Assembly (NCBI RefSeq): GCF_017874255.1
Contig: NZ_JAGGLD010000009.1
Coordinates: 42,570 to 106,569, forward strand
From: Paenibacillus shirakamiensis
GTDB taxonomy: Bacteria > Bacillota > Bacilli > Paenibacillales > Paenibacillaceae
Direction of reading: 5' to 3'
DNA: 64,000 nt
The position numbers and the translations under genes are program-made. This document shows positions 27,745-35,856 of the stretch, one piece after another. Every line of letters begins with the position of its first letter. Positions within the stretch are counted from its first letter, which is position 1. A model generated the notes under the pieces. The model searched no databases and was not told where the DNA came from. It was given only the letters and a program-made list of their open reading frames with translations.

Positions 27745-28127
27745 CCGAACACCCCCACGATAACCGCATCATTTACACTATGGGACCGATTCGTATCTGG
27801 CGATGCTACGTTGCCTGACTTTACATTTTGCAGTTCCCGATCTGCACACACCGCGAACACCACATCTCCTGGATAAAGAACCGGCGTATACACCTGCGGA
27901 TCTCCCCCATGAACATGGTAGCGCTGAGATAACACCGGAACGCTGTGAAGCATGGCGGGATCAGTCTTGGATGTTCGAGTCAAAGGCTGAATATCTGCTG
28001 TAGCGCTATCCGTATCAAAGGCAATGACTTTGCAAGGAAGTCCGACTCGAAGCGCTGTAATCCGATCATCCAGATAACGTGCCAAAAGGTTATAAAGTGT
28101 AGATGCCGGATCTACTTTGGGTGTCAT
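27732..28127 (-). CDS. Baseplate spike protein, gp138/XkdR-like
   Basis: The product is 131 residues. An OB-like N-terminal strand set (GLPCKVIAFDTDSATADIQP) is followed by a VHGGDPQVYTPVLYPGDVVF segment, where PGD and the preceding pattern fit small membrane-puncturing spikes. Such proteins sit at the tip of the tail tube and pierce the target envelope. A GGAGG site precedes the ATG, and the gene overlaps its upstream neighbour by 4 bases. Confidence 0.85.
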   Translation of the reverse strand: MTPKVDPASTLYNLLARYLDDRITALRVGLPCKVIAFDTDSATADIQPLTRTSKTDPAMLHSVPVLSQRYHVHGGDPQVYTPVLYPGDVVFAVCADRELQNVKSGNVASPDTNRSHSVNDAVIVGVFGWNL

Positions 28128-28915
28128 AGAATTGCCTCCACTTCTGTCGTGAAATCGCCTGTACGGCTGATATGATGGGAGCCCGAGCGAACATAGAGTC
28201 TTCCTGTGAATAGTTGGCTGCTCAAATCTATGACGGAGGCGGTTGTAATTCGGTACTGCAACTGAGATTTTAGGTTATATCCCTTACTTCCCTCATCTTC
28301 AAATCGTTCAGGGGAGCCTATCATGCCCTTACTTTTATCCAGCTTGAATACGGAGTCCTTCCCCTTCTTCAAATTCCGTACATACAGCTTACCTTTGTTA
28401 ATGTACACCTCGGTATCACAGTCTTTCGCAACCTTGGCAATGATCTCCGTGACCTTACCTGTTGCGGTGTACCCTTCCTTATACTGATAATTTTTTACTA
28501 GATCAAACTGTGCAATAGGCAGACCGATATACCCTGCCATCTGCTTGATGATAGAGCCTCCAAATGTATTTTTGGCGAACGCCATATCTTTGACTTCCCG
28601 CTTGTCTAGATTTTCGCTATCTAGCACTTTAATGGTAGTGATCTTGTCCACTCCGCTCCAGCTCGTCTGCACTTTGGAAATATTCCCTTGCAGCACGAGC
28701 CCTGTATCTCCTTGATATCCTGCATTCATCGTAAGAACTTGCCCGGTCTTGAGCTTGTTCACAGTGACATCTGAGAGATTCCAGATCTTGATCTCGGATT
28801 CATTAGGAAGAGGATCATGATCAAAAGGAATGGTGGCTTCCATATTAAAATCTTGCATCGTGAACTTCAGATTTCCCGTCATCACTTCACAGATCCGTCC
28901 AAAATTAATGTTCAT
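28124..28915 (-). CDS. Baseplate hub protein
   Basis: The product is 263 residues, beta-rich at both ends (residues 1-100 and 190-263), with a helical middle. The order before spike, gp25 and gpJ genes, and the strand text LPNESEIKIWNLSDVTVNKL, fit gp27-like hubs that join tube and spike. GGGGGGA precedes the ATG. The family call is from position and style rather than a strong motif. Confidence 0.8.
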   Translation of the reverse strand: MNINFGRICEVMTGNLKFTMQDFNMEATIPFDHDPLPNESEIKIWNLSDVTVNKLKTGQVLTMNAGYQGDTGLVLQGNISKVQTSWSGVDKITTIKVLDSENLDKREVKDMAFAKNTFGGSIIKQMAGYIGLPIAQFDLVKNYQYKEGYTATGKVTEIIAKVAKDCDTEVYINKGKLYVRNLKKGKDSVFKLDKSKGMIGSPERFEDEGSKGYNLKSQLQYRITTASVIDLSSQLFTGRLYVRSGSHHISRTGDFTTEVEAIL

Positions 28916-29234
28916 CTTGTCCCCCCTCTACTGGACTCAAATATAAAAAAACACGCTCAGATAGCGTGTCCCAAGTCACTGTATCGGTACGACTCGACTC
29001 ATCATAAGGGATAATCGGGATGCTCGGAAACCGACCGTCTGTCACCTCGCTAAACAGCGGCTTTCCATACACAAGTTTTTCTCCCTGCGTAAGTAACTCT
29101 CCGTTCTTCTCCAGATCCACCGTAAAGAAATCATAATCTGGATTATATCCCACCTCAAATGTGAACATTTCATCGCCTAGACTCATATCAAAGCGATAGG
29201 GGATTAATTCTTTTTCAATCTCGATGTATTCCAT
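28905..29234 (-). CDS. Phage baseplate plug-type protein
   Basis: The product is 109 residues from the ATG at 29234, with GAGGAGGAA 2-8 bases upstream; a start five codons earlier lacks a site. The sequence is all-beta (RFDMSLGDEMFTFEVGYNPD, then LVYGKPLF), as in the small baseplate plug family next to hub genes. It overlaps the hub gene by 11 bases. Confidence 0.78.
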   Translation of the reverse strand: MEYIEIEKELIPYRFDMSLGDEMFTFEVGYNPDYDFFTVDLEKNGELLTQGEKLVYGKPLFSEVTDGRFPSIPIIPYDESSRTDTVTWDTLSERVFLYLSPVEGGQDEH

Positions 29235-29310
29235 CTTCCTCCTCCTCATGGGTCCACCAGCTATGTTTTCAACTATGCTGCACGCTACCTATACATGCGT
29301 TTGTACAGAT

Positions 29311-29793
29311 TCACTTCCCTTTTGCTGCCGAAGTACTGGTTTTCTTTGGTGTAGATGCCGGGTTATTCTTATTCTCTTTCGTCTGCTTCACACCACTATT
29401 CACCACGGGCGCGGCCTGAACTTTCACAGGAGTAGGTAGATTCACTACATAAGAAGCATTACCAAAATGAACCTCGGTTAACGTCATCGAAAAGGTGAAT
29501 CCATTGGCAATATTATAGTCTCGACTTGAGGAGAAACCAGACATGAGCCCCCTAAAGGTAGAACGTCCCGTATATTGAACGATTTTTCCTTTATCATTCG
29601 TCTCAATTAAGTAACGATGAATCTCTGCCGCCTGATCCCCTGTAACTAGACCACTAAGCGATAGTGTTCTAGCTTTACACTGCACATGATCGCTAACATC
29701 GATCTCTCGCTCCACAGGTTGCTGGGTGATATCTACATCAAATCCCAGATCTTCTTTTTCTATGGTTACATACCTACCGTTGATGGTCGCCAT
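29311..29793 (-). CDS. Tube-proximal baseplate (Dit-like) protein
   Basis: The product is 160 residues. Residues 1-115 are beta-rich with DISQ-type text (VEREIDVSDHVQCKARTLSL, SGFSSSRDYNIANGFTFSM) like the N-terminal domain of Dit-like proteins that link tube and baseplate. The C-terminal 40 residues are a Lys/Thr/Asn-rich disordered tail. The ATG shares one base with the tape-measure stop (TAATG) and uses a GGAGGG site inside that gene. Confidence 0.8.
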   Translation of the reverse strand: MATINGRYVTIEKEDLGFDVDITQQPVEREIDVSDHVQCKARTLSLSGLVTGDQAAEIHRYLIETNDKGKIVQYTGRSTFRGLMSGFSSSRDYNIANGFTFSMTLTEVHFGNASYVVNLPTPVKVQAAPVVNSGVKQTKENKNNPASTPKKTSTSAAKGK

Positions 29794-32018
29794 TAGCTAG
29801 CTGTTCCCTCCATTCCACCACGCCGTATCGTTTCTTCAAATACAGACTGCATAAGCTGCTTCATTTGGAGTAAGAAGTCTGCGTTCTGTGCTTGATTCAT
29901 CGAAGAACCCTGCACATCTACCTTAAGATTTACCTCCATCTTGTTCGCATTTGTGCTGCCCCAGCGTCTGACGGGGGCCGATTCAGGCGATGAGGCTGAA
30001 TAGGTCTTATTCTCTTCTGCGGTCAATACGCGCTCACCTTGGTGAAGCTCTGCAATGAAGCCATTAAAAGGTACATAATCCAGCCCCTTCGCATAACTTC
30101 CATCCACAGCACGGTTGGAATGTGGCGGAACGAAAATCGGACGTGTAACAAAAGGTTTCACATTGGGCTTAGCTGTTGGCTTATCCGATTTGGTCGGAAT
30201 CGTGGGAATGCTAGGAATGGTAACTCCTATTTTTCCTACGCCCGGCAGTTCGACATTCATAGCCTCATTGAGTTTGGTAATCATGTCATTCAATTTGTTA
30301 ATGACCCAATTAACACCACTTACAAAAAAGCCTTTGATGTTGTCCCACATACCAGAGACTCCCAACGATATGCCAAGCCAGAGATTCGAATAGGTGTTAG
30401 CAATCGTTGTTGCTACATCCGTGATATAACCAAGGAAAGTCGATCCTGCCACTTTAACAGAGTTCGCAATGGACTCCCAAATTCTTTTCGTAGCTTCATA
30501 CATGCTATTCCAAAAACCTGTGACACTGTCCACCACGGTGATGATCGGTGCTGTGATATAAGGAAGTAAGAACGTACCCCAGGTTACAAAAAACTGAAGC
30601 ATCGAATTAAAAAGATTCGTTATCCATAACCAACAAGCATTCCACTTAACAACCAGCCAGTCACTTATCGCTCCCCAGTTCTGTATAACTTTGACCAGAC
30701 CATAGATTGCCGCTCCAATAAGAAGACCCAATCCAATAATAGGTAACCACGCTGCTACTGTTGCAAAACCTGCGGCAATGGCCGGCCATGTCGCAACGAT
30801 CCAAGCTGTTATAGCTGGAATCATATAGATCAAGATGGAGCTACCTAGACCTATGATCATCGATACTACCAAATCAAGATGGGTAAACAAGAAGCTAATT
30901 GACTCCCCAATGATACTTAGTGCGGAACCTAGACCTTCTCCAAGGGCGCTGCCTACACTCTGAATTTCAGGGGTGATGCTGCGCATCCAATCTGCGAACT
31001 GAATCAGATAAGGTAACATCTTCTCACCTAAAGGAATAAGCAAACCGGTCTCCACTTGCCGTGAAATAGAACTCAGAGCCTCTGCGGGAGAGTTGATCTT
31101 GGTTTGATTGAGTGCTGTCATCTTATCTTTGGTCATATCGAATTGATTCTGAGCTGAACCCATCGCTTTAACCGCTTTTAGTTCAAGATCTTGAAACGAA
31201 TTCCCCATTAGACTCACCCCAACAGCATTGCGGGTTAAGGGATCTTTGATATTACCGATCAACTTCATTACGTTAGTAAAAGCCTTCTGCGCCTCAGGTC
31301 CCCCTGCTTTGAAGGTACTTGTCATTTTAGCTGCATCTAGACCTAACGTCTGGAATGCCTTTTTGGCTCCCGCACTTCCACCCTTGGATAGCGTGCCAAA
31401 TTCCTTCACCGCACTTCCAATCTTGTCCATACTCACCTTACCGCGTAGCCCGCCCGCCGCCATCGTATTGAACATCTGATTGGCATTGAAGCCTAGCTTC
31501 TTAAAAGATTCGGAATACTTGCTGGTTGAATTCAGCATATCTCCAGAAATGTCCAAGCCTTTCTCTTTACCCTGAGCTAATAACGACATCGCTTGATCAC
31601 TTGAGATTCCGAATTGATCTACTAACGAAGATGCCGTTTGAATTGAATCCTTGACACCTATGCCATAAGCATCTTTAAGTAGCAAGGCCTTCTTCGTTGT
31701 CTCTTCTAGCGCCTTACCTTGAAGTCCAGTAAGCTGACTTGTCTCAACAATCGTAGCGCCTAAGTCCTTCCAGTCGCTTCCGAAATTCTGACTATATAAA
31801 TGCTTTGCCACATCTTTAGTAGCCTCCATCTGTTGATTTGTCTGCCCTGTAGCCATCTGAATGGAGGACATCGCACCCTCGAAGTTCGACGCGGCTTTGA
31901 ATGATGCTAATGCCAGGTCTTTAGCAGCTTGGATCCCCGTTTTAGCTACGGCAGTTATACTCTTCTGGAACTCTGCTAAGTTAGCTTGGGCCTCTTCAAG
32001 AGGATCTGCGTTACTCAT
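29793..32018 (-). CDS. Tail tape measure protein
   Basis: The product is 741 residues. Long helical N-terminal half (PhageMin_Tail style: KDVAKHLYSQNFGSDWKDLG, SQLTGLQGKALEETTKKALL) is followed by strongly hydrophobic segments near residues 375-450 and 500-530, then a Pro/Lys-rich linker and a SYAKGLDYVPFNGFIAELHQ segment common near the C end of tape measures. The length sets tail length; at about 0.15 nm per residue it predicts a tail near 110 nm. AAAGGAGGAG precedes the ATG. Confidence 0.93.
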   Translation of the reverse strand: MSNADPLEEAQANLAEFQKSITAVAKTGIQAAKDLALASFKAASNFEGAMSSIQMATGQTNQQMEATKDVAKHLYSQNFGSDWKDLGATIVETSQLTGLQGKALEETTKKALLLKDAYGIGVKDSIQTASSLVDQFGISSDQAMSLLAQGKEKGLDISGDMLNSTSKYSESFKKLGFNANQMFNTMAAGGLRGKVSMDKIGSAVKEFGTLSKGGSAGAKKAFQTLGLDAAKMTSTFKAGGPEAQKAFTNVMKLIGNIKDPLTRNAVGVSLMGNSFQDLELKAVKAMGSAQNQFDMTKDKMTALNQTKINSPAEALSSISRQVETGLLIPLGEKMLPYLIQFADWMRSITPEIQSVGSALGEGLGSALSIIGESISFLFTHLDLVVSMIIGLGSSILIYMIPAITAWIVATWPAIAAGFATVAAWLPIIGLGLLIGAAIYGLVKVIQNWGAISDWLVVKWNACWLWITNLFNSMLQFFVTWGTFLLPYITAPIITVVDSVTGFWNSMYEATKRIWESIANSVKVAGSTFLGYITDVATTIANTYSNLWLGISLGVSGMWDNIKGFFVSGVNWVINKLNDMITKLNEAMNVELPGVGKIGVTIPSIPTIPTKSDKPTAKPNVKPFVTRPIFVPPHSNRAVDGSYAKGLDYVPFNGFIAELHQGERVLTAEENKTYSASSPESAPVRRWGSTNANKMEVNLKVDVQGSSMNQAQNADFLLQMKQLMQSVFEETIRRGGMEGTAS

Positions 32019-32063
32019 CGTTCTCCTCCTTTCTATGCAGAAAAGAACGCCTTTTAGGCGTTC

Positions 32064-32333
32064 TTAACTCTTCTTAGTCTGCTTATCCATTAATTTTTGG
32101 TATAGATCCAGTGCCGCATTAGCCTCCGCAATATCTTCATCGTCCATAATCATTAAGTCCGTATAAGTGATATTCATATCGGATAGTAACAGCCGCCACT
32201 GCGACCAGCGTTCTCTAGCTCTATTCTCCGCTTCCACTTTGGAGATCAGATTGTTCACCTTCCATCCCCGTAATGAAGGTATAGGCCGCATTAATAATTT
32301 CACTATATTCTTTATAATCGGTGAAATCATCAA
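32064..32333 (-). CDS. Tail assembly chaperone, downstream (T) frame
   Basis: This frame has 89 codons from its first ATG, but that start lies inside the preceding gene and has no ribosome site. The protein-like part starts near 32270 (WKVNNLISKVEAENRARERW, then LLLSDMNITYTDLMIMDDED). It lies between the G-type chaperone frame and the tape-measure gene and overlaps the former by 113 bases. That is the layout of lambda-like G/GT chaperones made by programmed frameshifting. It is most likely expressed only as the C-terminal part of a fusion. Confidence 0.75.
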   Translation of the reverse strand: MMISPIIKNIVKLLMRPIPSLRGWKVNNLISKVEAENRARERWSQWRLLLSDMNITYTDLMIMDDEDIAEANAALDLYQKLMDKQTKKS

Positions 32334-32517
32334 TGTTCATTTTGGGCTGAACAATGACATGCTTTAGAATTTCTTCGGACAGCCGTTCCTCTGAGACAAT
32401 GCCATGTTTATTTTTGGCTCCATCATTAATTTTGGAGACGGTACGCACACCTGGATGCTGAAATGTATACACAGCTCCAGAGGTAGAAATATATTCTTTT
32501 TGTTTAAAATTTGGCAT
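32221..32517 (-). CDS. Tail assembly chaperone, upstream (G) frame
   Basis: The product is 98 residues, with a beta start (KEYISTSGAVYTFQHPGV) and a helical end (YKEYSEIINAAYTFITG). GAGAGGAAG precedes the ATG. It sits between tube and tape-measure genes, where tail assembly chaperones always sit. The downstream frame is +1 (equivalently -2) relative to this one, so a normal -1 slip would not join them; see the finding on frameshifting. Confidence 0.82.
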   Translation of the reverse strand: MPNFKQKEYISTSGAVYTFQHPGVRTVSKINDGAKNKHGIVSEERLSEEILKHVIVQPKMNIDDFTDYKEYSEIINAAYTFITGMEGEQSDLQSGSGE

Positions 32518-32544
32518 GGTTGTTCTTCCTCTCTATATTAAAAT

Positions 32545-32940
32545 TTAGTTCATTTCTGCATCTAGACATTGGAACTCATATTCCCTGTCTTCAATCTCTT
32601 TACTATAGGTACGGGTTGCGGGTTTCTTCAGATAAGCTTCCGTAATCGTTAAGGTCTCCTTGGGAGAACCATTGAAAATTACAGAAATCGGCACCAGTTC
32701 ACCGGACGTTGCAATTTTATCTAAGAGTGCCACTTGAGGACTGGTTGAAAGTAAAGTGATTTTCAGGGTGGCTAGTGGATTGTTCACCTTGGAACGGGCC
32801 ACATCCCCTTGAGCTCCTACCTTAGCGGTCCAGTTCTCTTCATCCTTTTCAAATTCCGCCATACTCTCTGAAAATCCTGTTAAATAAATGCCTTTTACCG
32901 TAACTGTAAGATCCTTCGGATCGTAAGTAGTTCCTTTCAT
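32545..32940 (-). CDS. Tail tube protein
   Basis: The product is 131 residues, almost all beta (LTVTVKGIYLTGFSESM, LATLKITLLSTSPQVALLDK), with KVGAQGDVARSKVNNP between. This matches tube proteins (XkdM-like) that follow the sheath gene. GGAGGAATA precedes the ATG. The tube is the inner channel that is driven into the target cell. Confidence 0.9.
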   Translation of the reverse strand: MKGTTYDPKDLTVTVKGIYLTGFSESMAEFEKDEENWTAKVGAQGDVARSKVNNPLATLKITLLSTSPQVALLDKIATSGELVPISVIFNGSPKETLTITEAYLKKPATRTYSKEIEDREYEFQCLDAEMN

Positions 32941-32956
32941 AGTCCCTATTCCTCCT

Positions 32957-33961
32957 TTAGTAAGTAACTAGTCCACGAATTGTAGTCTCATGGATAGCCC
33001 CGGATAATTCAAATTCAAAGCTGCCACCGTTATACTCACGGGATGCTCGATCGATTGCTGTAATTTGTTCTCTAGTAATGAACTGTGTACTATATAGACC
33101 GCTACCATCTTCACCGCGAGCAATTACGCCTTGAAGTAGACAGCGCTGAAGCACATTTCGTACGGCCCCTTCAATTTGGGCAATGCCCGTATTGTCATAT
33201 CCAATCTTCTGATTGCGCGCATTGTTGAACAATTTCTGCACTTCATATTCAATGCTATGGATGGTGTAATGTTTGGCATGAACGACATCAACCCATTCGC
33301 CGCTGAGTGTTTTCCCCTCGGAAGTTACAGCATCTCCTGCTTTGTTCACATAAGTAAGCGCTCCTGCATTTTCAATGGCCTTTACTTCATTTGCAGTGAG
33401 ATCCAAAGGAAGTACACCAGTTAGGCGCTGGCCTTTCCAAGTAATACTGCCCACGGGTTTGGATCCGGCTTCACCAACAAGCGCCGCTTCTGGATAATTA
33501 TCTACATGGGTATGGTAGAAGACCGTTGTATTTTTATATTTCTTCGCCTTAAGTGTAGCTACATCTACTAGACTACTAGAACTCGCAAAAAACTGACGAG
33601 AATCATTAGCTTCTACAGCATCAGCTATAGCTTGAATATTAGCTAAAGTACTGCTGGTTGAGATCAGGAAGTAAAAGTCTTTATCAAATACGCTAGCCAA
33701 GAAAGCTTCCCAAGGATCATCGGTTTTCTTAATCATGACGGCTACTTCAGAAGGACGATGTTCTTGAATAAAAATAGCCGTTGCTGCTTTGTACACTTCC
33801 GTATTTTTTGCAAAATCACGTTCTACTTCTTCCAAATTAGAATAAGAAGTGTAGGCCTTAGCAGCAGCACCGCTTCCAATAATTAAAGGTTTTCCAAAGC
33901 CTACTACAGGGGTAGGTCGTTTGATATCAATAATGACGTTCACATCTTTAGGTTGTGCCAA
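32957..33961 (-). CDS. Contractile tail sheath protein (DUF3383-like)
   Basis: The product is 334 residues. It opens with VIIDIKRPTPVVGFGKPLII and ends in the conserved sheath core: YEVQKLFNNARNQKIGYDNT, LQRCLLQGVIARG and a final beta strand. Presence of a sheath directly before the tube gene marks the tail as contractile (R-type). The start is TTG with AAGGAG 9 bases upstream, and the gene overlaps the preceding one by 14 bases. Confidence 0.92.
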   Translation of the reverse strand: MAQPKDVNVIIDIKRPTPVVGFGKPLIIGSGAAAKAYTSYSNLEEVERDFAKNTEVYKAATAIFIQEHRPSEVAVMIKKTDDPWEAFLASVFDKDFYFLISTSSTLANIQAIADAVEANDSRQFFASSSSLVDVATLKAKKYKNTTVFYHTHVDNYPEAALVGEAGSKPVGSITWKGQRLTGVLPLDLTANEVKAIENAGALTYVNKAGDAVTSEGKTLSGEWVDVVHAKHYTIHSIEYEVQKLFNNARNQKIGYDNTGIAQIEGAVRNVLQRCLLQGVIARGEDGSGLYSTQFITREQITAIDRASREYNGGSFEFELSGAIHETTIRGLVTY

Positions 33962-34457
33962 TATGTCCAGCTCCTTTTAAATTTGCTTGTTCAATCGTAT
34001 TCACTGCATGTTCCGTAATATCGACGGTCCGAAGTACAACATCTACTCTTACGGCTGAGGTCTCATAACTTACTAGATTGTTCTCTATATCCTTGTTCTG
34101 TCCAATATCAACTACAACGACATTAACGGCTTCTTTCAGCTTCAACCTTCCTTGAAAATCGAACCATTCACGCACTTTCAAGCTGTTCTCTAACCTTGCC
34201 ATTTCATTCTTAGCGAATGAGAAAATAGATAATGTCATGCCAATCGTGTCAAACTGTCTTTGTATATCGCCTTCTTGAATTAAGATGGGGAACCCGCGTC
34301 CTTTGACGATGTTTGTTGAGAATCGATAGCCTAGACACAGCGTTTGGCTCAGATCTTTGCTGTCATCCATTTCATAGACCAGAAGACCCGTATGCTCTTC
34401 TAGTCCTTGAATGACCGTAGAACAGATTTGTTGTAATGGGATGATTGTAACCCCCAC
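33948..34457 (-). CDS. Tail terminator / neck-type protein
   Basis: The product is 169 residues, opening with a helix containing QQICSTVIQGLEEHTGLLVY and continuing in strands (GFPILIQEGDIQRQF, AVNVVVVDIGQNKDIENN). The position just before the sheath is that of tail terminators (LIC_12616-like), which cap the tube and stop elongation. The first plausible start is a GTG at 34457 with a weak site, so the N terminus is uncertain. Confidence 0.75.
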   Translation of the reverse strand: MGVTIIPLQQICSTVIQGLEEHTGLLVYEMDDSKDLSQTLCLGYRFSTNIVKGRGFPILIQEGDIQRQFDTIGMTLSIFSFAKNEMARLENSLKVREWFDFQGRLKLKEAVNVVVVDIGQNKDIENNLVSYETSAVRVDVVLRTVDITEHAVNTIEQANLKGAGHIGTT

Positions 34458-34747
34458 CTTTCGCAGTTAATGGATTGAATTCGTTTGATGTATATCCACC
34501 AGACTGATTCATCCTCCATAGTGCTGATCATCACCTCACTTCTGAAGGGTCGCTTTTCGGAACAAGGCATCTGAACCTCCGCGTAACTTACGGATACCGC
34601 ACCTACTTTCCCGTCTACTTCGCCGTTTCGGCTTTTCACACGACCTATATGGCTCTTAACACTAGCAGCTTTGTCAAGGAACAATGGAACCAGGTATCTT
34701 CTACCTGTGTCTAATATATCTCCCAGCTTCTGCCATAACTCTGTCAT
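34400..34747 (-). CDS. Hypothetical protein at the head of the tail operon
   Basis: The product is 115 residues (MTELWQKLGDILDTGRRYLV, then EVMISTMEDESVWWIYIKRI). Its 3' 58 bases overlap the terminator gene. Position suggests a neck or tail-completion protein, but the ribosome site is weak and I do not recognise a family. It may be a decayed remnant of a connector gene. Confidence 0.45.
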   Translation of the reverse strand: MTELWQKLGDILDTGRRYLVPLFLDKAASVKSHIGRVKSRNGEVDGKVGAVSVSYAEVQMPCSEKRPFRSEVMISTMEDESVWWIYIKRIQSINCERWGLQSSHYNKSVLRSFKD

Positions 34748-34771
34748 TACACCGTCACGATCCCGTCTATG

Positions 34772-35152
34772 CTAAAGTACTCCCCATAACTTTAAGGTCC
34801 TCGCCATGCTCTCAATCCCAGCATTAATTCGGCGATCTATCGTTCTTTCGCTCATAATACTTCGGTAATACATCACCGCATCCTTATGACGACCTAATTT
34901 GATATAACGGTGCTCTATGATCCGCTTCACTTCTTCATCCTCAATCATTTGGAACGCCATATCGATATTCTCTATGCTCCATTTCTCTAGCTCTAGAATC
35001 TCTGTCTGCCGTGGAGTAAGTGTGGCTTGTTTAGATAATTGATCGATCATCCGTTTGTTTTTCATATATTGATTGAGAGCATCTCTCATGTTCAACTTAT
35101 CTAAAGTTGTGAGCTCTTCGTTATCTGTAAGGTGGTTTCTTTGTCCAATCAT
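34772..35152 (-). CDS. Sigma-region-4-like phage late gene activator
   Basis: The product is 126 residues. A helical N terminus is followed by LTPRQTEILELEKWSIENID and a C-terminal helix-turn-helix like sigma region 4 (LGRHKDAVMYYRSIMSERTI, then DRRINAGIESMARTL). This is the shape of Xpf/ArpU/RinA-type activators that turn on late genes of Gram-positive phages. It is the first gene of the tail operon, with CGGAGGA before the ATG, and lies opposite the repressor. Confidence 0.8.
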   Translation of the reverse strand: MIGQRNHLTDNEELTTLDKLNMRDALNQYMKNKRMIDQLSKQATLTPRQTEILELEKWSIENIDMAFQMIEDEEVKRIIEHRYIKLGRHKDAVMYYRSIMSERTIDRRINAGIESMARTLKLWGVL

Positions 35153-35203
35153 AAATATTCCTCCGTAAGTTAAGTAGTTATAAAATCAAGAAGATATCTT
35201 ATT

Positions 35204-35218
35204 TTGCTGTAATAGCAA
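35204..35218. promoter_or_regulatory. Operator-like box 1
   Basis: TTGCTGTAATAGCAA is a perfect inverted repeat (TTGCT/AGCAA). It sits about 50 bases upstream of the tail operon's first gene, inside a possible minus-strand promoter (TTGATT and TAAGAT flanking it). Confidence 0.65.
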
Positions 35219-35273
35219 TAAATCAAAAATATAAAGAAGAATTAACTAAAATCTAAATTTATAAATTTTTTAT

Positions 35274-35288
35274 TTTCTATTTCAGCAA
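35274..35288. promoter_or_regulatory. Operator-like box 2
   Basis: TTTCTATTTCAGCAA shares the AGCAA half and spacing of box 1, in the middle of the divergent intergenic region. Confidence 0.5.
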
Positions 35289-35334
35289 ATATATTAACAT
35301 ATTAAACATCAATAACATTATAATCAACACAATT

Positions 35335-35349
35335 TTGTTGTTTTAGCAA
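35335..35349. promoter_or_regulatory. Operator-like box 3
   Basis: TTGTTGTTTTAGCAA matches the box pattern with one changed left-arm base. Confidence 0.55.
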
Positions 35350-35355
35350 TAATAT

Positions 35356-35385
35356 TTGTTTTCTATTTTAGAGAAGTGTTATGAT
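35356..35385 (+). promoter_or_regulatory. Promoter of the XRE repressor gene, with operator-like box 4
   Basis: TTGTTT and TATGAT are spaced 18 bases apart, ending 34 bases before the repressor GTG. Box 4, TTTCTATTTTAGAGA at 35360-35374, lies between the two elements, so bound repressor would block its own promoter. Confidence 0.65.
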
Positions 35386-35419
35386 CTATCTATGAGGACT
35401 AGGATGAGGTGGTGAAGAA

Positions 35420-35779
35420 GTGTCTTTAGCTGGAGATCGAATTAGAAAACAAAGAGAGACTCGAGGGATGACTCAACTTGATCTTGCTCAACGTATAGGA
35501 ATCAACAACAGTGTGCTTTCACGAATTGAAGCTGGAAAGAGACCTGTTGAGGATAGCGAGATGGTGTTATTTTGTAATCTATTTCAGGTTACTTCAGATT
35601 ATCTTTTGGGGTTAACCGATGACACCTTACCTTTGGCATCTCAAGAAGATAGCCTTTCTTTCTTTGGTGGACCAGACAAGTACACTCCCGATGAGATCGA
35701 AGAGATGGAAGCCGCCCTTGCGAGATACCGTAAGACCAAACAACGTCTGCAAGAACAATTACAAAAAAGAGAAACATAA
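35420..35779 (+). CDS. XRE family repressor of the tailocin
   Basis: The product is 119 residues. The N-terminal helix-turn-helix reads IRKQRETRGMTQLDLAQRIG, then NNSVLSRIEAGKRP. The rest is a charged helical region ending EEMEAALARYRKTKQRLQEQ, likely for dimerisation or protease recognition. It begins at a GTG with AGGTGGTGAAG upstream. It is divergent from the tail operon and followed by an ImmA-type protease, the layout of ImmR/ImmA-controlled elements such as ICEBs1. Confidence 0.9.
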   Translation: MSLAGDRIRKQRETRGMTQLDLAQRIGINNSVLSRIEAGKRPVEDSEMVLFCNLFQVTSDYLLGLTDDTLPLASQEDSLSFFGGPDKYTPDEIEEMEAALARYRKTKQRLQEQLQKRET

Positions 35780-35784
35780 CACTT

Positions 35785-35815
35785 AAAACTTTGCCAGAAA
35801 TGGCTTTTCTTTTTA
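35785..35815 (+). terminator. Weak hairpin between repressor and protease genes
   Basis: A 4-bp GCCA/TGGC stem is followed by TTTTCTTTTT. It is too short for strong termination but may reduce protease expression relative to the repressor. Confidence 0.4.
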
Positions 35816-35856
35816 GCAAAAAACAGAACGTATATTCCCATAACGGAGGCTAACCT

